DNA of 64,000 nt from Brevundimonas naejangsanensis (GCF_003627995.1 NZ_CP032707.1:2160501-2224500); one strand, 5' to 3'; positions 51,141 to 59,153 are shown, counted from the first letter of the stretch. Numbers and translations: made by a program. The notes: generated by a model not told the origin, from the sequence alone.

Positions 51141-51845
51141 TCAGTGGATGCTGAAGGGCACGGTGACGACGAAGGTTGATCCGACCTCTTCCGGCTTGAT
51201 CGTGGCGGGGTCCAGCCGTCCGCGAAGGACGATTTTGACGGCCGCCTCGCCGAATCCGCTGCCGCGAGGAACCTCGCCGATCACGACGCAATTGGTCGGC
51301 TTGCCTGAGAGCGCCACTTCGCAACGGACGGCGGCGCCGCCGGAAAGGCCGCGATCGACCGCCCTTTGCGGATAGTCAGACGCTGTGGGGCGAGGCGGCG
51401 TCAGCCATCGGGATTCAATGTTGGCCAACGTCCGGGCCGGTTCCTGCGGGGGCGGTTCGGGGGCGAGATTGAACGGCACGCGGACGGCGAAGCGGCGAGA
51501 GGCTGCGTCAGCGCCGTCATCGCTGACCACCACGCGCCCGCGCTGCACGATGCCGAGGGCGGCCGGACCGAAACCCATGCCCTGCGGCGTTTCGGAACGG
51601 ACTTCGCAGTTGACCGGCCGGCCGTCCGGCGCGGCGTCGCAGGCGACCACGGCGGCGCCGCTGACGTCCGCCTGCAGGGCTGCTTCAGGGAAGTCATCGA
51701 CCGAGGCCTGCGGCGGCACGCTCCAGCGCGGGGGCGGCAAGGCCTGATCGGCCTCCTGGGCCGAAGGCGCCGGGGGCAGGGCGACGACGCCTGATGCGAT
51801 CACCAGCGCGCTCAAAGCGAAGCCAAGCTTGGTGGGCAAGATCAT
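51141..51845 (-). CDS. Periplasmic protein with two TonB_C-like domains
   Basis: 234-residue protein with a signal sequence (LGFALSALVIASGVVALPPAPSA). It carries two TonB_C-like modules: residues about 45-120 (VDDFPEAALQADVSGAAVVAC... NCEVRSETPQGMGFGPAAL) and 150-230 (ASDYPQRAVDRGLSGGAAVRCEVALSG... NCVVIGEVPRGSGFGEAAVK). The repeats share the GxGFGxAA and NCxV patterns, so they arose by duplication. No membrane anchor beyond the signal and no Pro-rich TonB linker are present, unlike the protein at 12009. AGGAG is six bases before the ATG at 51845. Function unknown. Confidence 0.75.
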   Translation of the reverse strand: MILPTKLGFALSALVIASGVVALPPAPSAQEADQALPPPRWSVPPQASVDDFPEAALQADVSGAAVVACDAAPDGRPVNCEVRSETPQGMGFGPAALGIVQRGRVVVSDDGADAASRRFAVRVPFNLAPEPPPQEPARTLANIESRWLTPPRPTASDYPQRAVDRGLSGGAAVRCEVALSGKPTNCVVIGEVPRGSGFGEAAVKIVLRGRLDPATIKPEEVGSTFVVTVPFSIH

Positions 51846-51890
51846 GGATGCTCCTGAAACAGGCCGCCGAAATGTCTCTGCGGAAAAAAG

Positions 51891-51909
51891 AGAGTCCAAT
51901 TCGTCTGAA
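51891..51909. repeat. Direct repeat copy 2 flanking the tandem TonB_C gene
   Basis: Same 19 bases as at 51116, located 46 bases upstream of the ATG. Directly after it, TCGTCTGAA is duplicated once more before ATCGC. The pair is in direct orientation, 775 bases apart. Confidence 0.7.
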
Positions 51910-52047
51910 TCGTCTGAAATCGCCTCGTCCCCGCGCGGCCCGTCTCCCTCCGGCCGGGGCGCAGTCTAGCACAGGTGAAACAGGGGGATGGCCGATTGCG
52001 GCGGGCGCGGCGTTTTCTTTGGCGAGGCGAACGCCTAAATGGCGGGC

Positions 52048-52509
52048 ATGACGCACTATACCGACAGCCTCAGCCAGCTCGGCGCCCAGACCGCCGCCCC
52101 GACGAACCCGCAAGAAGCGGTGCTGGAGCGCGTGCCCAATCCGCACGCCGACACGCTTTATGTGGCGCGCTTCACCGCGCCGGAGTTCACCAGCCTGTGC
52201 CCGGTGACGAACCAGCCCGACTTCGCCCACCTCGTCATCGACTATGTGCCGGGCGACTGGCTGGTCGAGAGCAAGAGCCTGAAGCTGTACCTGACCAGCT
52301 TCCGCAACCACGGCGCCTTCCACGAGGACTGCACCGTCGCCATCGGCAAGCGCCTGGCCGAGCTGCTGCAACCGAAATGGCTGCGCATCGGCGGCTACTG
52401 GTATCCGCGCGGCGGCATCCCCATCGACGTCTTCTGGCAGACGGGCGCGCCGCTGGAGGGCGTATGGCTGCCCGATCAGGGCGTGGCGGGGTATCGCGGG
52501 CGGGGGTGA
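52048..52509 (+). CDS. queF: NADPH-dependent 7-cyano-7-deazaguanine reductase (QueF)
   Basis: 153-residue QueF of the short YkvM type, reducing preQ0 to preQ1 in queuosine synthesis. The nucleophile is Cys51 in [13 protein letters not shown] with Asp58. The family signature [23 protein letters not shown] lies near residue 72. Nothing resembling a preQ1 riboswitch is seen upstream. ATG at 52048 gives the normal N-terminus; ATG at 52039 adds three residues. The other queuosine genes are elsewhere. Confidence 0.95.
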   Translation: MTHYTDSLSQLGAQTAAPTNPQEAVLERVPNPHADTLYVARFTAPEFTSLCPVTNQPDFAHLVIDYVPGDWLVESKSLKLYLTSFRNHGAFHEDCTVAIGKRLAELLQPKWLRIGGYWYPRGGIPIDVFWQTGAPLEGVWLPDQGVAGYRGRG

Positions 52510-52534
52510 GGGGACGTACGCACGGAGCGGCGAC

Positions 52535-53572
52535 CTAAACCCGCGGAGGGGAGCGGCGACCTTTACCCCTCCGTCGGGCAGCAATTTCTTCCTTCATGAT
52601 CTTGTTGAATTGCAACTGCCAGTCCGCAGTATGGATAACTCGGTCAAATCTAGCGTCATGATCCCGCAGGAGATCTAGGCGTGACCGTTTTGAGATTTCG
52701 TCCCAGTCGTCATAGAGAATGTATAGTGCATTACCGTATTTAAGATTCTCGAATACTACCAAATCGTCGGCGAATTTGGCGCCGAAATAGGATCCGAATT
52801 GTCCGGACCCTCGAATGTAAGATTCGGGTTTCAGCTTATCAAAGGCAGTGGTTCGCTCGCGAAGGTGCTTTTCGAAGTTTGGAGCTTTGGACGCTTTGCT
52901 CGGCTTGGACGAGAACCATGCGACGACGTCGTCGATGGATCCTGGTGGGAAAATGTCCCAGTCGAGCTCGATGGTGCGAAGGAAATCTTCCTTGCTGGCA
53001 TCGCTAGGAAATATGCCCGTAACGCCAGTGTTCTCTTGCAACACATTTAGCGCCCAGAGAAGCATTAGTTCGAACTCGGGCTGGCTTCGACTCAGCAAAG
53101 GCGACAACGCGAACTTGACCAACACGTGGTCCCCAGTCCCTTGAGATAAGATTGTTGGCTCGATCTCCATGCCTTGTGGCTCGAAGACTTGATTCTGATA
53201 AACTTGGCGGCTTTGGTAGTGTGTATGTGTTCCGTACGTTGATGCATCACCGAAGTTGGGAGTTTCCCACACGAAACTTTTTGAGACCATGGAGAGGTCT
53301 TTACGTTTGCGTTCCCAGCCTCGGGCATTCCGGTACGACCACTTGCCTGCGTCTTGGGTGGGCTGCTTGGAGCCGTCAGTTACGATCGCATCATCGAGCA
53401 AGTCGATGTTGAGACCAAGATGGCTGTAGAGGCCGCGAGTGATATCAGCGACGTCAACTGATTTTACAGCCGCGACCGCGATCATATCGCCGTCGATCTT
53501 ACCAAGTTCGGTCCGCACCTTCGGTGGGATCTTCAGGAAATTACTCTTCCACGGAAAACGCTTTTTACCCAT
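52535..53572 (-). CDS. AT-rich orphan protein of unknown function
   Basis: 345-residue cytoplasmic protein that I cannot assign. Base composition is clearly different: I count 43% GC at 52741-52800 against 70% at 5101-5160. Features: a basic N-terminus (MGKKRFPWKSNFLKIPPKVRTELGK), a possible helical middle (LLSRSQPEFELMLLWALNVLQ) and a C-terminal region YGNALYILYDDWDEISKRSR... FDRVIHTADWQLQFNKIM. The tail RRRGKGRRSPPRV runs into a short direct repeat. Codon use and AT content suggest recent transfer. ATG at 53572 is preferred over an upstream start at 53632. The neighbourhood has no mobile genes. Confidence 0.65.
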   Translation of the reverse strand: MGKKRFPWKSNFLKIPPKVRTELGKIDGDMIAVAAVKSVDVADITRGLYSHLGLNIDLLDDAIVTDGSKQPTQDAGKWSYRNARGWERKRKDLSMVSKSFVWETPNFGDASTYGTHTHYQSRQVYQNQVFEPQGMEIEPTILSQGTGDHVLVKFALSPLLSRSQPEFELMLLWALNVLQENTGVTGIFPSDASKEDFLRTIELDWDIFPPGSIDDVVAWFSSKPSKASKAPNFEKHLRERTTAFDKLKPESYIRGSGQFGSYFGAKFADDLVVFENLKYGNALYILYDDWDEISKRSRLDLLRDHDARFDRVIHTADWQLQFNKIMKEEIAARRRGKGRRSPPRV

Positions 53573-53721
53573 TGCCAAACCCCCAAAAGACAAGCCTGTA
53601 CCTACAGATGGCTCGTGTTCGACGAACGTCAAGCTTCAAGGCCTTGGTTGCATATTTTGGTTTCTCGAACTGGTCTTCTTGGCGGCATAGCGTCCGACTT
53701 GGCTGCTGCTAATCTCCGCCC

Positions 53722-54582
53722 ATGACCTCATCCCCCCGCCTGCCGCTCGAAGCCTGGGGCCGTCGCCTGATGACGCGCGCCGAGACGTGGGCGGACCGCT
53801 CGCGGCTTCGCCGTTACGCCTATGAGTTCCTGTGGTTCGGGCTGAAGCAGGGGTGGGCGTGTCTGTTCGGCGGGGCGATGCTGGCGCTGATCCTGGGGAC
53901 GTTTCTGTTCTGGCCCGATCAGGCGCCGCTGGCGCGCTATGACTTCCTGGTGCTGGGGGCGCTGGGGATACAGGCGGCGATGCTGGCCTTCCGGCTGGAG
54001 AGCTGGGAGGAGGCGCGGGTCATCTTCCTGTTCCATGTCGCCGGGACGATCATGGAGCTGTTCAAGACCTATCACGGGTCGTGGATCTACCCGGAAGAGT
54101 CGGTGCTGAGGATCGGCGCCGTGCCGCTGTTCTCGGGCTTCATGTATGCGGCGGTGGGCAGCTACATCGCGCGGGTGCAGCGCATCTTCCATATCCGGGT
54201 GCGGAACTATCCGCCGCTGTGGACGACGTGGGTGTTGGCGGCGGCGATCTACGTCAACTTCTTCGCCCATCACTGGCTGCCGGACATCCGGCTGGCGCTG
54301 TTCGCGGCGACGGGGCTGCTGTTCACGCGGGGGTGGTTCTGGTTCACCGCCGACCGGACGCGGCGGTCGATGCCGCTGCTGCTGGGCTATGGGCTGGTGG
54401 CGCTGTTCATCTGGATCGCCGAGAACCTGGCCACCTTCGGGCGGGCCTGGGTCTATCCGGGGCAGGGCGACGGCTGGGAGATGGTCAGCCTGCACAAGCT
54501 GGGGGCGTGGTTCCTGCTGATGATCATCTCGGTGGTGCTGGTGTCGATCGTGCACCGGCCGGAGGAGGAGCTGAAGGGTTGA
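53722..54582 (+). CDS. DUF817-family membrane protein
   Basis: 286-residue integral membrane protein with about eight hydrophobic segments. The DUF817 pattern is visible in YEFLWFGLKQGWACLFGGAML near residue 33 and FHVAGTIMELFKTYHGSWIYPEES near residue 95. A central HHWLPDIRLALFA and a C-terminal SLHKLGAWFLLMIISVVLVSIVHRP follow. The conserved His and Asp residues inside membrane segments hint at a metal or cofactor site but this is conjecture. No function is known. It begins just beyond the AT-rich island. Confidence 0.87.
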   Translation: MTSSPRLPLEAWGRRLMTRAETWADRSRLRRYAYEFLWFGLKQGWACLFGGAMLALILGTFLFWPDQAPLARYDFLVLGALGIQAAMLAFRLESWEEARVIFLFHVAGTIMELFKTYHGSWIYPEESVLRIGAVPLFSGFMYAAVGSYIARVQRIFHIRVRNYPPLWTTWVLAAAIYVNFFAHHWLPDIRLALFAATGLLFTRGWFWFTADRTRRSMPLLLGYGLVALFIWIAENLATFGRAWVYPGQGDGWEMVSLHKLGAWFLLMIISVVLVSIVHRPEEELKG

Positions 54583-54640
54583 GGCAACGCCGGGGGCGGC
54601 TGAACGTTGGCAGAGCTTCGGCGACAGCGGAGGAACCGTC

Positions 54641-55027
54641 GTGACCTATCATTTCAGCAAGACGCTGAACCTGCCCTTTGAAACGGCGCTGGCCGCGACG
54701 CGCGAGGCCCTGGGCCAGGAGGGGTTCGGCGTCATCACCGAGATCGACATCCGCGCGACCTTCAAGGCCAAGCTGGGGGAGGAATTCCGCGCCTATACGA
54801 TCCTGGGGGCCTGCAATCCGAAGCTGGCCTTCGAGGCGCTGCGGCTGGAAGACAAGGTCGGCGCCATGCTGCCGTGCAACGTCGTGGTGCAGGACGCCGG
54901 CGGCGGGCGCACCGAGGTCTCGGCCATCGATCCCGTGGCCTCGATGCAGGCGATCGACAATCCCGCGCTCAAGGACAAGGCCGCCCTGGTCGCCGACAAG
55001 CTGAAGGCCGCCATCGACCGGCTCTGA
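54641..55027 (+). CDS. DUF302-family protein
   Basis: 128-residue single DUF302 domain. Conserved segments are SKTLNLPFETALAATREALGQEGFGVITEIDIRATFKAKLGE and YTILGACNPKLAFEALRLEDKVGAMLPCNVVV with its LPC motif. DUF302 members are often associated with sulfur or metal chemistry, but the role is unknown. GTG start at 54641 with AGGAAC upstream. It lies 58 bases after the DUF817 gene on the same strand. It is convergent with the nitroreductase gene. Confidence 0.9.
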   Translation: MTYHFSKTLNLPFETALAATREALGQEGFGVITEIDIRATFKAKLGEEFRAYTILGACNPKLAFEALRLEDKVGAMLPCNVVVQDAGGGRTEVSAIDPVASMQAIDNPALKDKAALVADKLKAAIDRL

Positions 55028-55033
55028 CGCGCC

Positions 55034-55636
55034 TCAGGGCCGCCGCGTCACCTTGTGCGCCATGACCGGGCGGGGGCGCTCCAGCGAGGGTTCGGCCAGG
55101 GTGCCGACGTGGATGAAGCCGGCGATGGTCTCGCCGTCCTCGACGCCGAACAGGGCGACGGCGGCGGGGTCGTAGGCGTACCAGTCGGTGATCCAGCTGG
55201 CCGAATAGCCGAGCGCGTTCGCCGCGTGCTCCAGGTTCATGCAGACGGCGCCGGCGGACAGCTGCTGCTCCCACACCGGGACCTTGTGGTCCGGGATCGG
55301 CGTCGAGACGACCAGGATGGTCAGGGGCGGATTGGCCAGCTTGGCCAGGACGGCCAGGTCCTTGGCGACGCGCTCCTGGGACTCGGCCAGGGCGGCGAGA
55401 GCCTCGGCCAGTTCGGCGCGGCTCTGGGGGCCCAGGACAACGAAGCGCCAGGGGAAGAGCTTGCCGTGGTCGGGCGTGCGGGCGCCCAGATGCAGGATCT
55501 GGTCGATTTCGGCCTCGGACGGGCCGGGCGCGGCCAGCAGCTGGGCCGAGGCGGAGCGGCGCGTCGCCAGGCGCGCCAGCAGCTCATCGGAACGGACGGG
55601 CAGGGGCAGGGCGGTCGCGAGATCATCGTGGGTCAT
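55034..55636 (-). CDS. Nitroreductase-family protein
   Basis: 200-residue FMN-dependent nitroreductase, similar to the YdjA subgroup. The Arg-Ser motif for FMN is ATRRSASAQLLAAPG near residue 24. The central HLGARTPDHGKLFPWRFVVL and the AGAVCMNLEHAANALGYSASWITDW stretch are conserved. The C-terminus GFIHVGTLAEPSLERPRP matches the family. The natural substrate is unknown. It is convergent with the DUF302 gene (6 bases apart). Confidence 0.9.
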   Translation of the reverse strand: MTHDDLATALPLPVRSDELLARLATRRSASAQLLAAPGPSEAEIDQILHLGARTPDHGKLFPWRFVVLGPQSRAELAEALAALAESQERVAKDLAVLAKLANPPLTILVVSTPIPDHKVPVWEQQLSAGAVCMNLEHAANALGYSASWITDWYAYDPAAVALFGVEDGETIAGFIHVGTLAEPSLERPRPVMAHKVTRRP

Positions 55637-55681
55637 CCCGCCTAGCTAGGATTTCGCGGCGTCCGGCGCCATAGCGGGGGC

Positions 55682-56311
55682 ATGAGCAAGATACCGGACA
55701 TCACCCCGCGCTGGGCCGAACACCTGCCCGAGACGCCGCGCTGGCGCAGCTTCGGCGAGAGCGTTCTGGTCGAGACCCCGTGGATGCGGGTGACGCGCCA
55801 CCCGGTCCAGGCGCCGACGGGGATGGAGGCCGACTATGTGGTCATGCGGCCGCGGAACGTGGGGACGGGCGTCCTGCCGCTGCACGACGACGGGACGGTG
55901 GATCTGGTCGGGCAGCACCGCTTCACCCTGATGCGCTATTCCTGGGAGATGCCCGAGGGCGGGGCGCCGGAGGGGGAGGACCCCTTCGAGGCCGTGCAGC
56001 GCGAACTGGCCGAGGAGGCGGGGCTGAAGGCGGCGTACTGGCGCGCGGCGCTGGACATGGACCTGTCCAACTCCATCACCGACGAGCGGGCCATGGCCTG
56101 GGTGGCCTGGGGGCTGACGCCCGCGCCGACCGACCCGGACCCGACCGAGGTGATCGTCTCGGTCCGCGTGCCCTTCCGCGACCTGCTGGCCGAGATCGAG
56201 CGCGGCGCCGTGCGCGACGCCATGACGGTGGCGACGGCCTACAAGGCTTACCATATGGCCCGTGAGGGCGACCTGCCCGCCGCGCTGGCGCAGGCGATGC
56301 TGGGCGCGTAG
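55682..56311 (+). CDS. NUDIX hydrolase
   Basis: 209-residue NUDIX pyrophosphohydrolase. The Nudix box is within PEGGAPEGEDPFEAVQRELAEEAGLKA, near residues 95-120, with the diagnostic REL-x-EE-x-GL. The N-terminal WMRVTRHPVQAP and DYVVMRP resemble ADP-ribose pyrophosphatase-type enzymes. The C-terminus is helical and ends in YHMAREGDLP. It lies 28 bases before cysE on the same strand and may be co-transcribed. The substrate is not assigned. Confidence 0.88.
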   Translation: MSKIPDITPRWAEHLPETPRWRSFGESVLVETPWMRVTRHPVQAPTGMEADYVVMRPRNVGTGVLPLHDDGTVDLVGQHRFTLMRYSWEMPEGGAPEGEDPFEAVQRELAEEAGLKAAYWRAALDMDLSNSITDERAMAWVAWGLTPAPTDPDPTEVIVSVRVPFRDLLAEIERGAVRDAMTVATAYKAYHMAREGDLPAALAQAMLGA

Positions 56312-56339
56312 GATCGCCGGTTGAGGATCAGGAGGCCCG

Positions 56340-57161
56340 ATGGCCAAGCTGGAAATCGTGCCCAAACCGCCAGACCTGTGGGGCCAGCTGCGCGCCGCGG
56401 CCGCCGACGCCGCGCGCGAGGAGCCGCGCCTGGCGTCGCAGTTGAACGCCGTCGTCCTGGCCCATGACAACTTCGCCGGGGCGCTGAGCTTCCAGATCGC
56501 GCGCAAACTGGGCGACGCGGAACTGGGGGCCATGACGGTGCGCGAGGTGGCCCTGTCGGCCTTCGAGGCCGATCCCGGCATCGTCGTCGCCGCCGAGGCG
56601 GACCTGAAGGCGGTGCAGGAGCGCGATCCGGCGATCCGGTCGCTGTTGCAGCCCTTCATGTATTTTAAGGGGTTCCAGGCGCTGCAGGCGTGGCGCGTGG
56701 CGCACTGGCTGTGGACCCAGGACCGCGACACCCTAGCGTTTCACTTTCAGAGCCGGATCTCGGAGTTGTTCCAGCTGGACATCCACCCGGCGGCGCGGAT
56801 CGGCTCGGGCGTCTTCCTGGACCACGGCACGGGCATCGTCATCGGCGAGACGGCGGTGGTCGGGGACGAGGTGTCCATGCTGCACGCCGTGACCCTGGGC
56901 GGGACCGGGGCCGAGCGCGGCGACCGTCACCCCAAGATCGGGCGCGGCGTCCTGCTGGGCGCCGGGGCCAAGGTGCTGGGCAACATCACGGTGGGCGACT
57001 ACGCCAAGGTGGCGTCGGGCTCGGTGGTGCTGAAGCCGGTGCCGGCCGGCTGCACCGTGGCGGGGGTGCCGGCGCGGCTGGTCAACTGCCCGACCGACGC
57101 CACGCCCGCGCGGACCATGGATCATACCCTGGCCGACATCGCCTATGACTTCGTGATCTGA
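56340..57161 (+). CDS. cysE: Serine O-acetyltransferase
   Basis: 273-residue CysE catalysing acetyl-CoA plus L-serine to O-acetylserine, the first committed step of cysteine synthesis. A helical N-terminal domain (residues 1-140) precedes a left-handed beta-helix with hexapeptide repeats (IGSGVFLDHGTGIVIGETAVVGDEV... GAGAKVLGNITVGDYAKVASGSVV). The DHGTG and HAVTLGGTG motifs are diagnostic. AGGAGG is immediately upstream of the ATG. It is followed by a DUF3126 gene. Together with the CBS-CGL pair at 45 kb the window covers two cysteine routes. Confidence 0.95.
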   Translation: MAKLEIVPKPPDLWGQLRAAAADAAREEPRLASQLNAVVLAHDNFAGALSFQIARKLGDAELGAMTVREVALSAFEADPGIVVAAEADLKAVQERDPAIRSLLQPFMYFKGFQALQAWRVAHWLWTQDRDTLAFHFQSRISELFQLDIHPAARIGSGVFLDHGTGIVIGETAVVGDEVSMLHAVTLGGTGAERGDRHPKIGRGVLLGAGAKVLGNITVGDYAKVASGSVVLKPVPAGCTVAGVPARLVNCPTDATPARTMDHTLADIAYDFVI

Positions 57162-57266
57162 GCCCATCCTGTGGACGCCTGAGGCGCGGGCTTCCCAAGG
57201 GAGGGCGGCTTCTCTAGGGTCCGCGGCCAACGATATGCGCCCCGGCGCCAAAGCGAGGCTACCCCC

Positions 57267-57473
57267 GTGAAAGAATCCGATCTGAAGCGCGTCGAGACGC
57301 ACCTGAAGCGCACCTTCAACCACGGCGGCATCAAGGTGAAGGCCCGTAAGGTCGCCGACTCGGCCGAGGTCTATGTCGACGACGAGTTCATCGGCGTGAT
57401 CTTCGAGGACGAGGACGAGGCCGGCTCCTTCATGTTCGAAATGGCCATCCTGGCGGAAGACCTGCCGGAATAA
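57267..57473 (+). CDS. DUF3126-family protein
   Basis: 68-residue protein of DUF3126. The sequence begins MKESDLKRVETHLKRTFN and has KVADSAEVYVDDEFIGVIFEDEDEAGSF, an acidic C-terminal part. It follows cysE in many alphaproteobacteria. GTG start at 57267. Function unknown; the conserved linkage to cysE suggests a role in sulfur assimilation. A strong terminator lies 25 bases after the stop. Confidence 0.9.
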   Translation: MKESDLKRVETHLKRTFNHGGIKVKARKVADSAEVYVDDEFIGVIFEDEDEAGSFMFEMAILAEDLPE

Positions 57474-57498
57474 GGCCTCTCGACATCGAGAATTGAAG

Positions 57499-57531
57499 AA
57501 GGCCGGAGAGGGCGTCCTCTCCGGCCTTCCT
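57499..57531. terminator. Bidirectional Rho-independent terminator
   Basis: A perfect 13-base inverted repeat, AAGGCCGGAGAGG (57499-57511) and CCTCTCCGGCCTT (57516-57528), with a GCGT loop. It lies between the DUF3126 gene and the convergent Ala/Lys/Pro-rich gene. The T tract after it is short (TTCCTTGTGTTT). Confidence 0.87.
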
Positions 57532-57553
57532 TGTGTTTGGCCTCAGGCCAGGT

Positions 57554-58054
57554 TCACCAGCCGAACAGGCGGGCGAAGAAGCCCTTCTTCTTCTCGGGCG
57601 GCTTGGGCGCTTCGACGGCCGGGGCCTCGACCGGCTTCGGAGCGGCCTCGGGCGCGGGGGCCATGGAGGCGGCGACCGGCGTCTCGACCGGAGCCGGGGC
57701 GGCCTTGGGCGCGGCGGCCGGCTTGGCGGTCGCGGCCGTCTTCGGCGCGGCGGCCTTGGTCGCAGTCGCCTTGGCTGCCGTCGTCTTGGTCGCGGGCTTC
57801 TTGGCGGGCGCGGCCTTGGCGGCGGCCGGGGCCTTGGCGGCCGGCGCCTTCTTGGCCGCAGTCTTCGGCGCGGCCGGCTTCTTGGCGGCGGGCGCCTTGG
57901 GCTCAGCGGCCTTCACCGGCGCAGCGGCCTTGGCCGTCTTGGGCTTGGCCGCAGCTTTTGTGGCCGCAGCGCTCGACTTTGCCGCCGGTTTCGGCTTGGA
58001 AGCGGCGGACGCCGCCTTCGCGGCAGGTTTCGTTTCAGACGGTGCTTTGGCCAT
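57554..58054 (-). CDS. Ala/Lys/Pro-rich basic protein, histone H1-like
   Basis: 166-residue low-complexity protein. Residues 1-120 are repeats of AAKKPAAPK-type units, very similar in composition to eukaryotic and bacterial H1-like proteins. Residues 121-155 become Pro/Glu/Ala-rich, and the last ten are KKKGFFARLFGW, an aromatic basic tail. A nucleoid-binding role is a reasonable inference but not shown. The tail is unusual for an H1-like protein and could interact with membrane or a partner. ATG at 58054. It is divergent from prmA. Confidence 0.72.
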   Translation of the reverse strand: MAKAPSETKPAAKAASAASKPKPAAKSSAAATKAAAKPKTAKAAAPVKAAEPKAPAAKKPAAPKTAAKKAPAAKAPAAAKAAPAKKPATKTTAAKATATKAAAPKTAATAKPAAAPKAAPAPVETPVAASMAPAPEAAPKPVEAPAVEAPKPPEKKKGFFARLFGW

Positions 58055-58133
58055 TAACTCCCCGACCCCTTGATGGACGCGGGCGTAATCAAAGCCCGCA
58101 CTGGCGATTCGCTATCATAACGGTGTTTGAGAA

Positions 58134-59000
58134 ATGTCCGAATCCGCAGTTCAGGTGATCGCGCGCGGCGATCGCGCCCCGGCCGAGGCCGCCGCCGCCG
58201 CCATCGACGCCAATCCGCTGCTGGAAGGCGCCACCTATTCGATCCTGGAAGAGGACGAGGACAAGGGCATCTGGCGCATCGACGCCTTCCCGACGACGGA
58301 CGAGGAAGCCGAGGGCATCGCCGAGATCCTGCGCGCCACGCCGGGGCTGGAGGTGATCGTCGAGAAGCTGGCCGACGCCGACTGGCTGGCCATGAGCCTG
58401 TCGGGCCTGCCGCCGGTCGAGGCCGGGCGCTTCTTCGTCTATGGCGCGCACGATCAGGGCAAGGTGCCCGAGGGGCGGGTCAACCTGAAGATCGACGCCG
58501 GCGCCGCCTTCGGCACGGGCCACCACGGCACGACGGTCGGCTGCCTGGAGGCTTTCGACAAGCTGCTGGAGACCGAGAGCTTCGAGAAGGTGCTGGACGT
58601 CGGCTGCGGCACGGGCGTGCTGGCCATCGCCGCCGCCAAGACGGGCTCGCCCATCGCCGTCGGCACCGACATCGACGAGCCCTCGGCCCGCATCGCCAAC
58701 GAGAACGCCCAGATCAACGACGCCAAGTGCGAGTTCTACTTCGCCGACGGCCTGAGCGATGCGCGCATCGCCCAGCACGCCCCCTATGACCTGGTCTTCG
58801 CCAATATCCTGGCTGCGCCGCTGGTGTTCCTGGCGCCCGAGATCGGCGCGGCGCTGAAGTCGGGCGGCGTCGCCATCCTGTCGGGCCTGCTGCGCACCCA
58901 GGAAGAGCGGGTGCTGGAAGCCTATCTGCCGCTGGGCTTCGTGGTGGAGCAGACGATCCATCACGACGCCTGGAGCGCGCTGCAACTGCGCAAGAAGTAG
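58134..59000 (+). CDS. prmA: Ribosomal protein L11 methyltransferase
   Basis: 288-residue class I methyltransferase that trimethylates ribosomal protein L11. An N-terminal substrate domain (residues 1-90) is followed by a SAM-binding domain: [16 protein letters not shown] at residues 153-168, the [18 protein letters not shown] motif near 121 and the [13 protein letters not shown] motif near 220. These are characteristic of PrmA. ATG at 58134. A family B element follows within ten bases of the stop. Confidence 0.94.
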   Translation: MSESAVQVIARGDRAPAEAAAAAIDANPLLEGATYSILEEDEDKGIWRIDAFPTTDEEAEGIAEILRATPGLEVIVEKLADADWLAMSLSGLPPVEAGRFFVYGAHDQGKVPEGRVNLKIDAGAAFGTGHHGTTVGCLEAFDKLLETESFEKVLDVGCGTGVLAIAAAKTGSPIAVGTDIDEPSARIANENAQINDAKCEFYFADGLSDARIAQHAPYDLVFANILAAPLVFLAPEIGAALKSGGVAILSGLLRTQEERVLEAYLPLGFVVEQTIHHDAWSALQLRKK

Positions 59001-59009
59001 GCGCGATTT

Positions 59010-59153
59010 CCCTTCTCCCCTTGCGGGAGAAGGTGGCTCGCGAAGCGAGACGGATGAGGGGTTGCGGGACATCAAAGTCTCGCAGCCCCTTTTTGTGTCG
59101 AGAGACCCCTCATCCGCCCCTTCGGGGCACCTTCTCCCGCAAGGGGAGAAGGG
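59010..59153. repeat. Family B intergenic palindromic element (best copy)
   Basis: 144 bases with near-perfect 23-24-base palindromes at each end (59010-59033 and 59130-59153). Inside are GGCTCGCGAAGCGAGACGG, GATGAGGGG, and inverted CCCCTCATCC with a GCCCCTTCGGGGC hairpin. It lies between prmA and the aminopeptidase gene on the same strand, so it must be crossed if they are co-transcribed. Confidence 0.9.

Noticed and set aside
51955..52047. preQ1 riboswitch before queF
   Set aside because: No C-rich loop with an A-rich tail matching the preQ1-I pattern was found.
57531..58073. Gly/Ala- or Arg/Gly-rich plus-strand frames opposite the Ala/Lys/Pro-rich gene
   Set aside because: They arise from the repetitive codons of the minus-strand gene. 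The minus-strand product starts with a proper ATG and has a varied, non-repetitive C-terminus.
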